A DNA stretch of 64,000 bases from Amblyornis subalaris (GCA_018881555.1 JACAXG010000068.1:2880198-2944197); one strand, 5' to 3'; shown: positions 46,147 through 60,279, numbered from the stretch's first letter. A program made the numbers and translations. The notes: generated from the letters alone by a model not told the origin.

Positions 46147-49100
46147 AGTTTAACAAGCCAGATCCAGATGTTCATTTCATACACACACCCTGAACAGCTT
46201 TTGCATGGTTTATTTCGTTTTCTGAAACCATTTTTCACCAGCCTGTTTTCTCAGCTGGGAAACTTCTGGTGTAGTGTTTTCAAAAAAATATTGCATTTGG
46301 CATTACAAGAAAACAGAGCCTTTAAGACATTAAAAGGACAATATCCTTGTTTGACTTGGCCCGGGGAAGCAGGGCTATAGGAATTTTAGATTTTTGTACC
46401 ACCCAAAGAATAGGTAAAAGAAATTTTCCACTCTTAAACTCAGTTTACATGGGAATTTGAGAGTTGATTTAGCTTGATTTTTTTTTTCTGCCTTTTAGAG
46501 ACTTCTCTGTGGACTTTGTGTCGGTGTAGATGGATTTTATTAATGTGAAGGAACAAGCAAAGTGATAGCAATTTCTTTGCTTTTGGATCATGATGCACCA
46601 TGGTTCAAAACTCAAACTGATGCTGAATGAACTTTACTTTTGTGTCATTCACACCAATATCCACATAAGGTAGACAAACAAATCTAAAATTATTTATTAC
46701 TGGCACCATTGTTTTTATTTAACATTTATATCAGCTGTGTGATCAGCACTGATTGCAGGNGGGATAGTGACACAGCAGTGTCTACACTGAGTTTAGAGGT
46801 ACCCAAAGGCTCGTGGGTAAAGAATGAAATTAGGGAAGATCAAGTGCAAACCAGACCTATACTGGTATCACTTAGGTAATCAAAGGATATATTGCTCTTT
46901 AGAACACTCAGTGTAAAGCACTGAAGTCAGTGGATGGTTTGCAGTTTGCTGGCCTTCACAACNTAGGTAAAAAACCCCTATTTTTTTTAACCCATGAGAT
47001 CCTAGAAGTGCAATTCACTATTTTTTATTGTTTCAGAAAGAGACTTGATCCAGATTCCCCCACGTAAAGAAAGGTCTCTAACTTTGCAAAAATGAACAAT
47101 GGTTTGGTCATCCTTTTGTTCACCTGTTCTAAAGAATACAAAATTGAAGATATTCTTATCAGAAATGTCACCATTCTGTACAGATCTCAGACCCCACAAG
47201 CTGTGACATAAAGCAGATTATAAGAATTGTTAGCAAGAATTTGAAGACATATATTGTGGTTAAATTAAATACACAATGAAAAAATCGTGTAAAACGTCCT
47301 GATTTATAAAACTGCAACATTATTTAAACAAGTAAATAGAAATGTTTAAGGCATTAAAATGTCCCACACCATGTTTTCCTTTCACTTTGCTACTGCTAAG
47401 TATGGACAAATCATCAGGAGTCTGTTGCACACAGAGCATGGCAGGGTTTGGGGGGTGTGTGCCTGTCTGTGTGTACACGCAGAGGTGTGCATCCTTCAGT
47501 CTTTCAGCACCTGGTAATGGGAATATTGACATTTTGGTGTCAGAACACCGCCAGATGGGCTATAAATACTTGGTNCTTGAACTAATATTCTCTTCAGACA
47601 GAATTTAAAAAAAAAAAAAGTTAAAAAAATTCAATTAAGGCTTAAAATGCATTAGGCAGATAGTTTGTCCGGTACAGAACTAGAGTGGAAAGCTGTGGAG
47701 CAGTCCTAGTAAGTTTTGTTGAGCAAACTGGGAGTCTTTTTAAAGCCACTGACTTGGTGCACAGATTGAATAATCCTGGAGAAAGCATGTACTGCCTGTC
47801 TGTTTCAGGAGACTGGAAATCTGTAATGTAAAGCAGTGCCCTGATGTGTTTTTCCTGCTCCTCTTTGTCTGGAGTATGCAGTGAAAAAATGTGTGTNTGT
47901 TTCTGTATTCATGTACATGCATATTTACATGTACATTAGTATACACATCTATAAAAACACTAATTATTTGATTAAAAAGGACAGTCTGTTTGTGTGAATA
48001 TCAAACCTAGAACCCAGGCACCTTCATGTAATTAGACCTTGTAATATCTAAGCTCAGGGACAGATAAATCCAAAAACTTCTGCACAGGCATTGTCAAGGC
48101 TCTGTATTTGGAAATATTCTGTCAGCCAATGCATATACAATGAACTTAGAGATTTGCCTCAGAAAATGTCATTTTAGAGGTATCAGGCTATAAATTTGTA
48201 CAAATACCACTATGTACATGTCTTCTGGAAGGATGGCATCACGGAATGGTGTCGAGGTTTCATCCTGGGCTTGCCCAGCATGTGGAGCCTTAGCCTGTGG
48301 ATGGAGCAGTTTATGTACTCCTCTAAGACAAGTCTATAAAGATGATTCAGGAACTGAGAAGAAAACGAGGAGGTAATGTTGTTGTATGAGGAAATTTGGA
48401 ATAACACTGCCTTGTACTCTCAGCCTGGGTCCTTCCAGTCATGAAAAGGGATAAGAGTAAGTCTGGTGAAATGTGAGGGCTCTTATCTCTTTCTGTCTTT
48501 CAGCAAAACAATGACCCAGGCCACATGGCCTCNCAAAAGTGCCTTCATTTTTTAGCCAAAAATGACACCCTGTAAACATTTCCGATCACAGCATTGATGG
48601 TCGCATTTATTACAACAGCCTGCCATAACCTCTGGTTCAGTAGCCTGTTCAGAGAGGGGCTAATACATGCTCTGGGAACACCATTATCCATGGTGAGGAA
48701 TCCCAGCAGTGTCTGGGCTCTCATTTGGTGCCCCCCAACACAGGACAAGNTCAGTGCTGCTCCCTGCACCCCATGCTCCATCTCCCTTGCGTTTCCACAC
48801 AGCTTCAACCCAGCTTTGCCTAATATTTTGCCAAGTACGGGGAAATATTCCCTGTTAAAAAGATCAAGGCGAAATCATGATATGCCTCTTTGTCTCTCAC
48901 TTATAAATTCACTTTGATACCTTGAATTGTCATTGCAGGAAAGTTGTGTGTCATCCTTGGTTGTCTTCTCTACAGCCTCCTATCATTATGGCTCTGCCAG
49001 TGAGAAGAGTTTCGTTGTGTTTCAAGGGAATTTTTTGCCAATATTGTTGCACTGTTTTCTGGAGACCTCTTTGTCATAGATGGGGATGATGATGATGATA

Positions 49101-49300
49101 ATCACAGAGAATCAAAAGCCCTGCCATNAAGGCACAAAGGGTGAGTGGTGCAGACTCTATATTCAACAATGCTTTTTTCTGATTTGTAGGAGTGAAAGAA
49201 AAAGTCTTCATTTAGATGAGGACATTAGGGTTGAGGTAAGAGATGGAGATTTCAGAAGGTGATTGTCTATGTCAATGTAAAAAATATAATTGGTACTCTC
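46147..49300. other. Non-genic stretch
   Basis: Unique AT-rich DNA with an A-run at 47607-47619 and (GAT)n at 49085-49099. No exon, RNA gene or transposon recognised. Confidence 0.5.
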
Positions 49301-49795
49301 AGAATCGTGGACTAGTTCAGATTAAAACTGGCATTTGTAGATCATCTTGCCCCTGCTTAAAAGAGGGCCAACTTCAAAGGTAGCTAAGGTTTCTCAGGGC
49401 CATGTTCTGTCAAGTTTTAAAAATCTGCAAGGTTAGGTGTTTTACCATCTTTTTGTGCAACCTGTTCCAGAACTTAACTGTCCTCCTTTCAATTTACTTT
49501 TTAATGAAGTAGGAATTTGTCTTGTTGCAACTTGAGATCGTTGCCTTTCATCCTTTCACTCTGTGTATCTGAGAAAAGTNGGACTCCATCTCCTGTGTAG
49601 CCATTTATCAGTAGTAGAAGGCACCTTCTTTAACTTTTAGCTTCTTCAGGCTGAACAAATTCACCTCCATCATCTTTTGCCTGTGTCTTTTGCTATCTTG
49701 ATAGTCTACTGCTGGATTCAATTTAATTTGTTGATGTTCTTCTTGCACTGTGAGCAGGGAAAACCATCCAAAAGTGGAACTGGGCTTTAGTTGTG
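49301..49795 (-). mobile_element. Ancient, highly diverged CR1 LINE
   Basis: A 490-bp segment follows the reverse complement of an old CR1 3' region: AGAATCGTGGACTAG, GATCATCTTGCCCC, CAACCTGTTCCAGAACTTAAC, CTTCTTCAGGCTGAACAA, and TGATGTTCTTCTTGCACTG near the inner end. These match CR1 landmarks such as GCTGAACAA and TCTTGTGCTG, with many changes. It is longer but much older than the other copies, and its boundaries are approximate. Confidence 0.8.
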
Positions 49796-52700
49796 GCTAA
49801 TATTTTGTGTTAATTGTCTACTCTGTTGACATCAGATGCTCAAGGCTTGGCCATAACAGTAATACAATGGCTCTCATTCAGATGCTGGGAACAGCAGGGT
49901 GTACCTGCTTGGCCTTCTCGGAAGAGCCTTTCTCCTTACACACTGAACCCAGGTCATCCTGTCCTGTTCCTTTGGCTCTCTGTGACAGCAATACAATTAA
50001 TTGCCTTTTTTCTCATTGCTGGACTGACTGGTTTGTCCTGGAGATGCAAAGTTTGTTTTCTTCTTTCACAAAGTGCATACACTCCTATAGACTTGTACAA
50101 AGGAATCGGAAACATCCAGGAAAAAGCAGAAAGAGCAAAAAGCCCTCAATTTCTTCTTCTATGAATAATTTAGTGCCAACTTAACTGAAACATTCGAAAA
50201 AGAGATTTTTGGTGCCCAGCTTCATTAAACCCTCTATCCCCAAATGGATTCTCTATCAGTGTCAGCATCCAACACTTCATCTTGTCCCAGTCACAGCAAA
50301 GGCCTTGTGGAAATAAAAAGCAGAGGAAGGGAGAGGCNAAGCAGATTCTAGTTGCCATTAAGCATGTCTGTGTGTGTGCACATGTGCTCTATAAACTCAC
50401 ACTGAGGGCAAAAACAGGATCTATATGAAAAGAAGGAACGAAGCCCCAGACCATATAATCCTTCCAAAACATGGGCTCCTTTGGGGGTGTGGGCCACACT
50501 CCGTTGAGTTCAAGAGCATTGTGCCACACTCCAGCCCCCCTCCTCTGGAGCACGAGTTTTAATCAGAGTATTATGTCCTCNTCCACTGAGCTTTTACCAG
50601 CACAGTGAGTGGGACCCCCTTCTCTTGGCAGAGGTTTCTGTCAGCGATCTGTCTTCTGCAGCTATTTCCGTGGGAAGGCCCTCCATCTGGTGCTTGGCAG
50701 GGAAGGAAACTTTCCTCTCAAATGTTTTCTCTCTCTCTCTCTCTCACCCTGTTTAAGGTATACCCTTTGGAAATCTTCAGCTTCCAAGATTTATTTTTGC
50801 ACAGGGTACATACTTTGTTTTACGTGGTCTGGCTTTCTTTTCTTCTCACAGAACGCCACCCCCATGCCCTGCTTATCCTGGCAGAGGGAGAAGAATGCTG
50901 TTTGCTTTAACATTACCTTGGGTCTCAGTATGCAACAGGTCAAAAGATGTGACAAGTACACATGCTAATCCCTTTCCCTTTCAGTTAATAGAATAACACA
51001 GATGGGAAAGTTTACATTGGGATCTGACACTTGCTCTGAGCTGAAGTTAAAAAGGAGACAGGGTTGGACATTACATTTCAGATCCAGGCAGTTACTGCAC
51101 AAACTCACCTTCCCACTCAGCATCAAGTTGCTCCTGTTATCCTAAACCCCATTTNCCCTGCTAAGAATGTTCCTCTTCTACTGTCCTTTTGAGAGTAGTA
51201 TGTAGAGTTGGCTAAGTTTTGGAAAACTTTTGTAGAATAAAATATTCCCCAAGAGTCAGTGATGTTCAAGTGAAAAAATGTCAACATTTTCCATTGAAAC
51301 ACCACCATTGGTGACTTTTTAAACATTTGGCATTTCTGAGCGTTGAAATATCACATAAGAAAATAATTCCCACAAAAACAGATACCTTCTTAGAAATATT
51401 ACATTGATTTCAATAAAATTCCATATTACCAGATTTTGATGTCTAATCTGACTGTTTATATTTCATTTGATTCTGTTTTCTGTTTCTTTGTAGGCTCCAG
51501 AATATGTCCTCTGACATTCTGTGTGACACACCCCACTTGTAAAGTTGCTTGTCTGCAGATTTGCCACTTACATTATTCCTGCAGGGAACACACAGAGGAC
51601 TAAAACCTTGGATTATGCCTCACAGGGAAAAAGCTGCAGCAATGACTGACTTAAAGNGCTGGTCCACATCACACCAAATACCACTTTCTTGCCACCAGGT
51701 ACGTACCATTTCGCAGTGTCTTTCCTGAGAACCTTCTGCCAGTTCCCCATGATCCCTCAAATTCAAGACTCTGATTACTGATTACCTTACCATTAAGGTT
51801 GTGAGGGTACCTCTGTAATGAGAGGAATATCTAGGACCTGTTCTTAGATACATGTAGGCCTCAGAGTATAAATATGGAGAAATTGTATTTTCTATGATTT
51901 TTTTTTTNAAATCTCAATTCTATAAACAAAGCTATATGTTAATTAATGAAAATAAGATTAGAAATGCAATAAAAACCATATTTTTAACTACAAAAGACAC
52001 ATGTATGTACTGAGCTTACTAGCAATGAAAATACTCAATCTGTATCAGAAACTGTGCCTGTACAGTTTACATAACCACAAATACATTGTTCATGGGAAGC
52101 ACTCAGTGACCTGCTTTCTGATTAGAGAACTAACATTTGTGTTTGAGAACCACTGCCTGCCTGTTTCATCTCGTTTCTTTGAAAATGTGCAGTTTCAGAA
52201 CTGCTTTTTCACATTGCTTTGTACACTTCTCCATAAATTTCACAGCAGAGAGGGNGTGTACTTCTCCCAGCCTGGTACCTTCCCATAACTGTGATAACTC
52301 ACTAATGCCNGATTCAGAAGTCAAGATCTCAGATTCAAGATCTTCCTCTCCAACCTGGCAACAGCTCTGAGGTTCATTCACAGACCATGCAGAGGAGAGA
52401 AAAGAGGAAGCTCAGTTNGAAGAAGCGCAAAGCCTCAAATTTTGGTGAAAGGTCCATCCAAGTCAAAGGAGAAGTGCTTGCCCAGAGGGAGCATGAGGAA
52501 GTCCAGCTTAAACTAGAGNCTTGTTTTTTAGAGGGTAGGATGAAGTGAAAGAGATCCTACATCAGGGTTGGTCTGCAGAGTGGTCTAGATACACAGGCCA
52601 GGATTCAGGATTGAATTGGGCAGTGTTCCAAGGTTTTAGCACTGATCTTTCTTTCTGGTTGATGCTTCAGATGGGCACCTTCAGGGAAGCTGAGTGTCCC

Positions 52701-53592
52701 ACAGAAGCTCTGATCTGATTTTGGAGGTGTCTTTCTTCCTCCTTTGTAGGAAACCCTGAAACAGCAACTTATTGANTCCCCACACTTGCTTAAATGAGTT
52801 GAGTCCAGGTCACTCTTCCTACATAGGGACCANCATTCCCATTAATTCTGCTGGATGTTCAGGCTCCTTATTTGGGGTAAAGCACCTAAATGCTTTTGTC
52901 ATCCTGACCTTTACTCTCTGTTGTAATTTCACTTCTGATTTCTTGACTAAGATCTCTCGCAAGGGAGAGCAATGAGTGCCCATCACAGGGAAAGCTGTTG
53001 CAACATGGGTGACTTCCCACAAGAAACACAGTTGAGACCACCAACTGTTTTATTTGTTTTTCTTCCAATTTCTGCTGATTGAGAAGCTCATGAGATACAT
53101 CTCATTTCCCTGGAGGTCCCCAGGGAAGCAGTGGTCAGACAGTCCTTTTCCAGCCTGCTTGGGGCAACGCTGGTGGTACAGCACTGCACTTGGGTCACTG
53201 TGCTGGTAGCTACACAGGTTATTAAAGTCTGTCTAATGGAGGCCTGATCAATGCTACTGGCATCTTATTTCAGCCACCAAACTCTTATTGTTTGATGGTA
53301 AACACTTTAATTCACTGCTACTCACAGCCTGATTTGAACAAGTTACATNGAGGAACACGGTTTAGTGTCCTGAGCTACAGGTTGTGAAAAATTAAACAAA
53401 AACCTCCAATAATGGNTTCGGTGCTAGAAAGGTTCCATTGTGGGTGACAGCCACTGTCCTGGCCTTTTTGAAAATAGCCCCCTGTTTACTGCAGTACCAG
53501 GTGGAGGTTCTCAGATCTATATCTATCTGCAGACCTAAGTTTAAAAATTTCAGATGTCTTTGCATTTCTCTGCANTAGATTATCATAAAACT
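49796..53592. other. Non-genic stretch
   Basis: No recognised transposon. A (TC)n run is at 50728-50745. Frames at 49807-50184 and 50605-50968 overlap in pairs on the plus strand and have no family resemblance. GATTCA and AGATCT words cluster at 52313-52350 without forming a clear repeat. Confidence 0.5.
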
Positions 53593-53707
53593 ATAGAATC
53601 ATAAAATATGCTGAGNTGGAAAGGACACACAAGGACCATCAAAGCCCAGCTCCTGGCCCTGCACAGGACAGCCCCAAGAACTCCACCCTGTGCCCAAGAG
53701 TGTTTCA
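53593..53707 (-). mobile_element. CR1 LINE 3' remnant, second subfamily
   Basis: Plus strand reads TAGAATCATAAAATATGCTG, then TGGAAAGGACACACAAGGACC, CTCCTGGCCCTGCACAGG, and CCACCCTGTGCCCAAGAGTG, the reverse complement of the subfamily seen at 44866. Only 115 bp remain. Confidence 0.9.
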
Positions 53708-56700
53708 GGTTATGCCCACAGGTATTGCCCCGTGCAGTAGGTAACATCTAAACTGCATCATCCTTTTGCTAATTTGAGCAGGGATTTCGGTATCCCTTCA
53801 AATCACTCTCCTCCCTGCTTCCTCCAGTTCGAGGGAGGCCAGTAATTTGCTGGTGGCTGTTTAACCTCAGGAGGCCTTTTTGCTTTCCCGTCTCCTACCC
53901 CACACAGCCTGAGATGCTCTTGCCAGCAAGCTGAGCTGAGGCTCGCCTCATTTCCTCCCCTGTAATTCCACTCTTTACTTGGATGAGAAAGGCAGGGAAT
54001 AGATTAAATTTACCTCTTCCTCTGTGGCTGGACTATCAGTGCTTCCTGTGTATGGGAACAGACCAAGTCACATTGAGTTCTAGGAGTAATTCAGGTAGAG
54101 ACAGAGCCTTCACTTTAACTGAACCTTGCATATGAATATCTCCAATAATTAAAAAAAATATAGTTCTGCTGTGTAAATAAAATATGCCAACACATCCATC
54201 TTATAAAGTTGTCTGTGCTATACTTAGGACTTGCCTCTACTGATGTTATTTGGAGTATTTCCACCAAGTTTAGTTTGAGCTGGATTAGCTTAAAAATGAT
54301 TTTTGGTGGTGTCATTTGTGGTTCTTTGTTGACTTCTTTAATTCAACCTATTTTCATANAAGAAAGATCTTTGCTTCCTAAGCCAGGAGGTACAGCACAG
54401 ACTTGATCCCTATAATCTCACAAGCCAAAAACTGCTACAAGATCTTGTCCACTACAAGGCGTAAAATCTTTTTTTATAAAAATGTCTCAATTATCCAGAA
54501 AATACGTTTTCATGATGAGGCTAAGGCACAGCATGGATGCCAGTTCATGTAAAGCATACAATTAAATATGTGTGTGTGTGTAGATTATAAAACTGTTTGG
54601 GAAAAACAGCTTGAAGATAAACACCCAATGAGTTATTTGTCTGGTAAGACAGCCTATGTTTATTCTCATTCCAGAGATCCTGTGTCTGATCAAACCAGAT
54701 TTTTAACAAAACATTCAAAATATAAGTTATTTTTGGACCAAGAGAATAAAATTTTCCCCTGCCATGATGTCTACAAAGGGAGCTGGCAATGCCAGGGAAC
54801 ACGATGTGCTGGGACTCCTGCTTATCACAGTTGTTGCATAGATCCCTTTTATTTCTTGTTTGTTTGTCTCTGTCTCTCTCTTGTCCTACACTGAGATATT
54901 AAGCTACTTGGATAGAGCGTGATTTGGCATTCCTTGTTCCAACAGTCAGAGGTTTATTCCAAAGGAGCTCTCGATTTGGGACCAATTGATGATGATAATA
55001 GACATCGAATGTAAGTCACAAAAGAAAGCTCCACATCTGAGCTTGATGCAAAAAGTGCAACATTAGGAAAGGTTTATGAAAAGGCAGAATTTTTGCAGAA
55101 TCTTGTTTAGTTCCTCTTTCAGTCTCTGATTATGAATTTCAGGGAAGAGGTGACCACACATATCCAGCAGAGTTTCCTCCTGGTGATACCTCTGTGAGGA
55201 CTCAGCCATGCCNGGACAGGACAGGGAACATTGGGCAACACATTTATATTTCATGTGACTTTCCTATGAGTCACATCTCCTTTTGTCACCAGAGCATCCC
55301 ATCCCATCCCATCTCATCTCAGCACCCACTTTCTGAGAATTCAGTTGACTCATCACTCACAGGTTTCTTTTTCCTTGGTAAAATTCTCCTTCCCTTCACC
55401 TGATGCCAGTCCTGCCTTATTCCTTGGTACCACTGTGGTGCATTGATGAATTTTGATGCTATTTGCAGAGCCCAAATGTACCATTGGAACACAGTCAAAC
55501 ACAGAGGTAGGAGGAAGAGGCAGGTTAGAGTGGCACCATTCCTGGAAGACCAGCAGGAGATGGAAAATGTCCATGAATTTGCGGCTGTTTTCAGGCAGAC
55601 TAAATTCTACCTATGTTCTCGTGCCTAATGTTATCCACAAGATATTCTGGACATTCAGAGTTGCCAAACCAATAGGAAACCAAAGCTGAAGTAGGAGAAT
55701 TAAATGGAATACAGCTGTTGGAAGCCACGTGAGTCTGTGTCCTTCACAGTCATGGAACTTACTGGTGCAGCCATGTGAACAATGGGCTATTTTTGTGTTC
55801 TGACAATTCTGAAAACATGCAGGAAAATATTTGTGAAGAACTTTTGAGTGTATTCAAAACAATCTGTCTTTATAAAGTGTGTGAACTGAAAAGCCATCAG
55901 CCTTCCTTCTGGGGTCGAATGGGAAATTGAATTTAGTTTTTGTTCATTTAATTTGTTTTGTTAATTTAATTTTTCTAAGCTTGAAATGAAAAAACCCACA
56001 ACATCTCAGTGTTTAAAATTATTAATGAAAAATGCAGATATTTCCTTTTGAAAACTTGAAAACTAAACATTTCAATATTTTCTACTTTGAGAAGGATATT
56101 TTAAACTCTAGATTTTGTAGCAACTAACACAGAGCTGAGGAACATTTTGATTGATCAGACAGGANATTTTGGTGAAATCTTTGCTATAACACTTTGAGCA
56201 GCTCTAGGTATCAATCTTGTCTCCTCTCNCTTCCTGAATATACTAAGACACTACCAAAGACAGGACGTGACTTCACTCAAGGCAAGGGCTGTAATATTCT
56301 TTGGTCCTGAGCTGACCTGTACAAGTAGAAGAAAGGTCATCATCTCTGTTACTTGGAATGTTTGACCTTTTTAAGGGCTCAAACATTTTAAAGGGGTTAT
56401 GATGTAAAAGTGTCCATACCGCTGCCAGAAAGGCAAAGGGTGTGAGGAAAAAGGGAATCTGTATGCTCTGAATTACATGGGACAGTGTGTGGCTCATATT
56501 CCCGAGAAGTGCAGCTAAAGTGTTGGAAGCAAGGTTAATGCTTGGACCTTTTACTTGGAAACAGGCCAGTAGAAAATATATAAATGACCACATAGAGTGG
56601 AAGGTGAACAATTAAAATTTCTTTAGAACAAGGAGGCTGCTGGTTCTTCTCCAGGAAATCAGGGTCAAGTCCAGGTTCACGCTCACTGTCAGGTTGTNCC

Positions 56701-57339
56701 TCACAGTGTAAGTCACAAACTCATCTGGAGAAGTCATTCAGAGTAATAATTCANCCTTTGCCCAGGATGACCCACAGATAGAATGTCCAAGAACACAATA
56801 TGATTTCTTTAATAAGAGGGAAGAGGCACTGAACCAACAGAGAGACACGTTTGGTGCACGTGATTCTCATGTGTAATTCATACGCGATCTGTTGAAACCA
56901 TGAAATATGGGAAAAAGTGAACCTGTGTGTCTGGAAAGCAGAAAGTCAGAGTCTGACAGACCTCAGTTGTGACTTGCACAATAGAGAACTTTAGCTGTGG
57001 TGCATCTGTGGTGCATCTTAACTCTCAGTGCTCTACTGGGGGGGATGTTAACTTTTTTTTTCCCACTTCACACAAAACTGCGGGGTAATTTTCCATTTCC
57101 AGACTGAGGAAAACTTCTCTTGGAAAGTGTGATTTCAAGTAGTCTAAAGAAAGAGCTTCTTCAACACCTTTCCCACTCCTTTTTCCTGCTTAATATGTTT
57201 TTTCTTACCTTGGTGTCATAAAGATCCCGTGACTACAATCTTTTTACTTATACCTACTACAGAATGTAAGCTCTCATTGTGATGTGATAGTATTTGGCAG
57301 CNTTTAAGGGTGTAGTTTTGAGTAAATAAAAAAAATTCT
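53708..57339. other. Non-genic stretch
   Basis: A (CATCC/CATCT)n run is at 55295-55320. The 112-codon minus frame at 56273-56611 has no ambiguous codons but no family resemblance. CTGTGGTGCAT is duplicated at about 56995-57018. Otherwise unique DNA. Confidence 0.5.
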
Positions 57340-57700
57340 GGGCAAGATTCAGCCTTCAGGAGAGCAGAGCTGTCTCTCTGCAGTGGTTATAGTGACAAAT
57401 GTAAAACATTTGTACAAAGGGAATAGATTAGTCACCAGCTGTTATTATAAGCCTTTCACATTATTTAATGACCAGAGTAGGCTTTAGGCAGCCAAGCAGG
57501 AGACTGTATGGCCCCTAAGTGCCTCTTACAGCCTTGTAAAACCAGGGCACGATCTTACCCTCGCTTATCTCTAATGCTACTTGTGAAACAAAACATGCTG
57601 GTATTTGGCTTGCTAACCATGGATGCAAACCACTGCAGAGCTTAAGGGTGTTTCATTAGAACTCCATTAAAAATGAACAATCAATTTAAAAAAAATAATC
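57340..57700. promoter_or_regulatory. Repeat-free block, weak regulatory candidate
   Basis: Contains GCTGTTATTATAAGCC, CACATTATTTAATGACC and AACAATCAATTTAAA, in sequence without recognised repeats. Weak evidence, from appearance only. Confidence 0.25.
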
Positions 57701-59193
57701 AGAATCCACAGAGCAAAGTGTCACAATATAAAACCTACCCAGTCTCTTTGCCTTTCCTGTGAATATATGTGTGTTTTGCTTTTAATTTGTTACTNTTGCA
57801 ACTTTTAGGAGTGGCAGAGTACTTTTATTTTTTTATCCATGTATTTAAACAGAGTTTTAAAACCACGCACAGATCTGGGCATAGGCTTGTGAAAGAGAGC
57901 GAGCAAAGACTCACCACGACAGCCTGGTGGTGTTTTGTTCTGCTTTTAGGCGCAATTTTATCCACTGCTGCAGCTGACTGCTCCCCCTGTAACAGCCAGG
58001 CTCTCCAGACCCTGTGCTTGGGAGAGCTTGCGAGTTGCCAGGCTGGATAGAGATGATTGTGTCTGGCAGGATGTCTGCATGAAACTGGTGCTAAAGGCAA
58101 AGCATGTGCAATGCTATCAAATGCTGCTGGAAATGTGAGACCTGGCTGGAGCCTCATGCTGTTTACGATCCAAGGGATGGTGGTTCTGAAGTGACAGTCT
58201 GCTTGATAGTGGTTTTCAACTATTTTCCCTTAGAAGTGGCAAGCCTGGTGGATATCTAAAGCAAACTCTGAGAGAATTTAAGACAGATGAGCTCAGGAGG
58301 AGGGGTTTTTTTTGACTCGAGATTATTAAGGCGATTACGAGGGTGATTAAATCTGAAAGCCCCTCTGATCTGTGTTAGTACCACTTCCTAGGGAGATATC
58401 TACATGTAGCTGCCAAAGACAGGTCAATACAAGGGTGACTAAAAGGAAAAAGGACAACTGCTAAGATCTATTGGAAGATCAACAAAGAGTTTTGGGGGTC
58501 TGCACTCATCAGGAAGAAGATGAAATGCACGTGAGATTCTACATGGTGTCACTTGAGAACTGAGGGAAGCAAGTGGCAGCAAGCTGAAATCATCAGAGAA
58601 CCAAGTTCAAAGCAATGGTTGGATACAGCATCCNTGTTCAGCACAGGGAACCTCAGCCTTGCTCATTCAACAGCCTCAAACTAATTAAAAATTTTCTTAT
58701 CTCAATAACCTCCCTTTCACACATTGCTCTGCCCCCGTCACACAGCATGTCACTGTCAGAGAGAAGGGGCCATATTCTGCAAACATTTACAGTTACCTTT
58801 GCTGTCCCAAGCTGTCTTTGGAAAGCAGGTAGATACAAAAGTTCGTAAACATTTTTAGTGCTGGGATCTTAGCATGGAGTGACTGAAACCATTTTATTTT
58901 TTAGCTGTCTGCCTTTCATCAAGGTGAGTTGAGAATTAAAGATCTCAAAACACTTGGCNAGCAGATAACTTCAGCATCTTTTGGCATAACCTGACTTAAA
59001 CATATTGAAAATCTTTGATCTTTAGTCTCTAAGGTGCTGCTTGTTTACGTATAGACAAATCCACATTTTGAAATGGAAAGTTGGTTGTACTAAGAAAAAA
59101 CCTAGGGATTAGGGTGCCTAAGTCTGTTAGCACCCTATTTAACTCCACTTGGCCTTTTTAATTGGCCATTTCCCTCGTTTGGGAAGCCTGTTG
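57701..59193. other. Non-genic stretch
   Basis: No recognised repeat or exon. The 110-codon minus frame at 57825-58157 is crossed by a plus frame. Confidence 0.5.
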
Positions 59194-59310
59194 CCGGGGG
59201 AAGGAGCAGGATGTGCTGTGAGNTCTCCCGGCCGGCGCTGGGACAGGGGCTCGTGCCGGCGGCCGAACGTGCCGGCTTTGCACGGCACTGCTGATGAAGT
59301 GAAGGGATCG
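59194..59310. promoter_or_regulatory. Small CpG-dense patch
   Basis: About 115 bp with GCCGGC three times (59231-59236, 59255-59260, 59271-59276), including GTGCCGGC twice with a 16-bp spacing. CpGs are far denser than in the flanks. It is too short for a standard CpG island. It may be a CpG-rich enhancer core, a decayed satellite or a chance patch. Confidence 0.3.
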
Positions 59311-60279
59311 TGTGCTGCTGGCTCTGAAGTGAAAACAATCACTCTGAAATCTCAGGGCTTCCTTAGAAATGTAAAAAAATGGGGTGGGAGCATAAGTTAA
59401 TTGTGCTTTTACACACTGTTATACTTGTCAGTGTGCCAGGCCCTACATTTCTTCCAAGGGCGAAATGAAAACTCCAAATTCATGTGGTTATGAAACAATT
59501 TCAGTGTGAGCGCTCGGCAAAGAATTATAAAGTGGGAAAGACACAGTCCTGTGTCACAGCTGGTTGAGAANGGTCTGCGTTGATCAAGGCTTCTTCCAGC
59601 TTGGAGGAGCCTTCTGGAGTGTATTGAAACCATTCTGTGTCTGTACGTTGAATGTATATAAGGTCCTACAGAAAAGCTGATTTGTTATGACATTTCTTTG
59701 ATTAGGATATGAGGCAACTGGCAGAAGGCAGCACNGTCGTTCCAAGAAATCTCATTTCTCTGCAACTGGAGATTTAGGGTATTAATCTGTTTTGCCCTGA
59801 TTTACACCACAATAAATCCATACGTTGGAAACTGGGCATGGCAAGAAATCACGGGCACTGCAGGGCACCTCTAGAGAAATAANGATCGCAGTGGGACGCC
59901 AAACAAGGACCAAACACGATTTTCTCTCCTGCAGTAGTGGAACCTGAGGTACCTGAAGGCCTCTGTAACCTGAGCTGGGGTCAGCCCCGCTTGGTTTTAA
60001 TACTGAAACTGAGGGAGTGAAGCACCATTTTAAAATCACAGTATCAACCCTTGTGATTCTGTTCTGGACCACATGTGCTTTATAGAAGCTGGATTTCCAA
60101 GGTCGGTGCTGATTTGCATCACCAAGAAGGGAGAACCGGTCTCAAATGAGTATCTCATTGGAAAAATAGCATTTTGCTCATTTTTGTTATTTGAGTCAAG
60201 GGAGNAAAAAATGCAGAAGGAGGGGGTCAAAATACCCCGAGGCTAAATCCAAACTGAAGCAAATCCATATTAAAAAACT
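59311..60279. other. Non-genic stretch
   Basis: Unique DNA with no recognised exon. An octamer word ATTTGCAT is at 60112-60119. Confidence 0.5.

Noticed and set aside
53040..53260. Phrases resembling a decayed CR1 (TTCCCTGGAGGTCCCCAGGG, CAGTCCTTTTCCAGCC)
   Set aside because: The order of phrases does not follow the CR1 3' end and no tail is present, so I do not call it.
56273..56611. 112-codon minus frame with hydrophobic stretches
   Set aside because: No family resemblance, no splice signals noticed, and length within chance.
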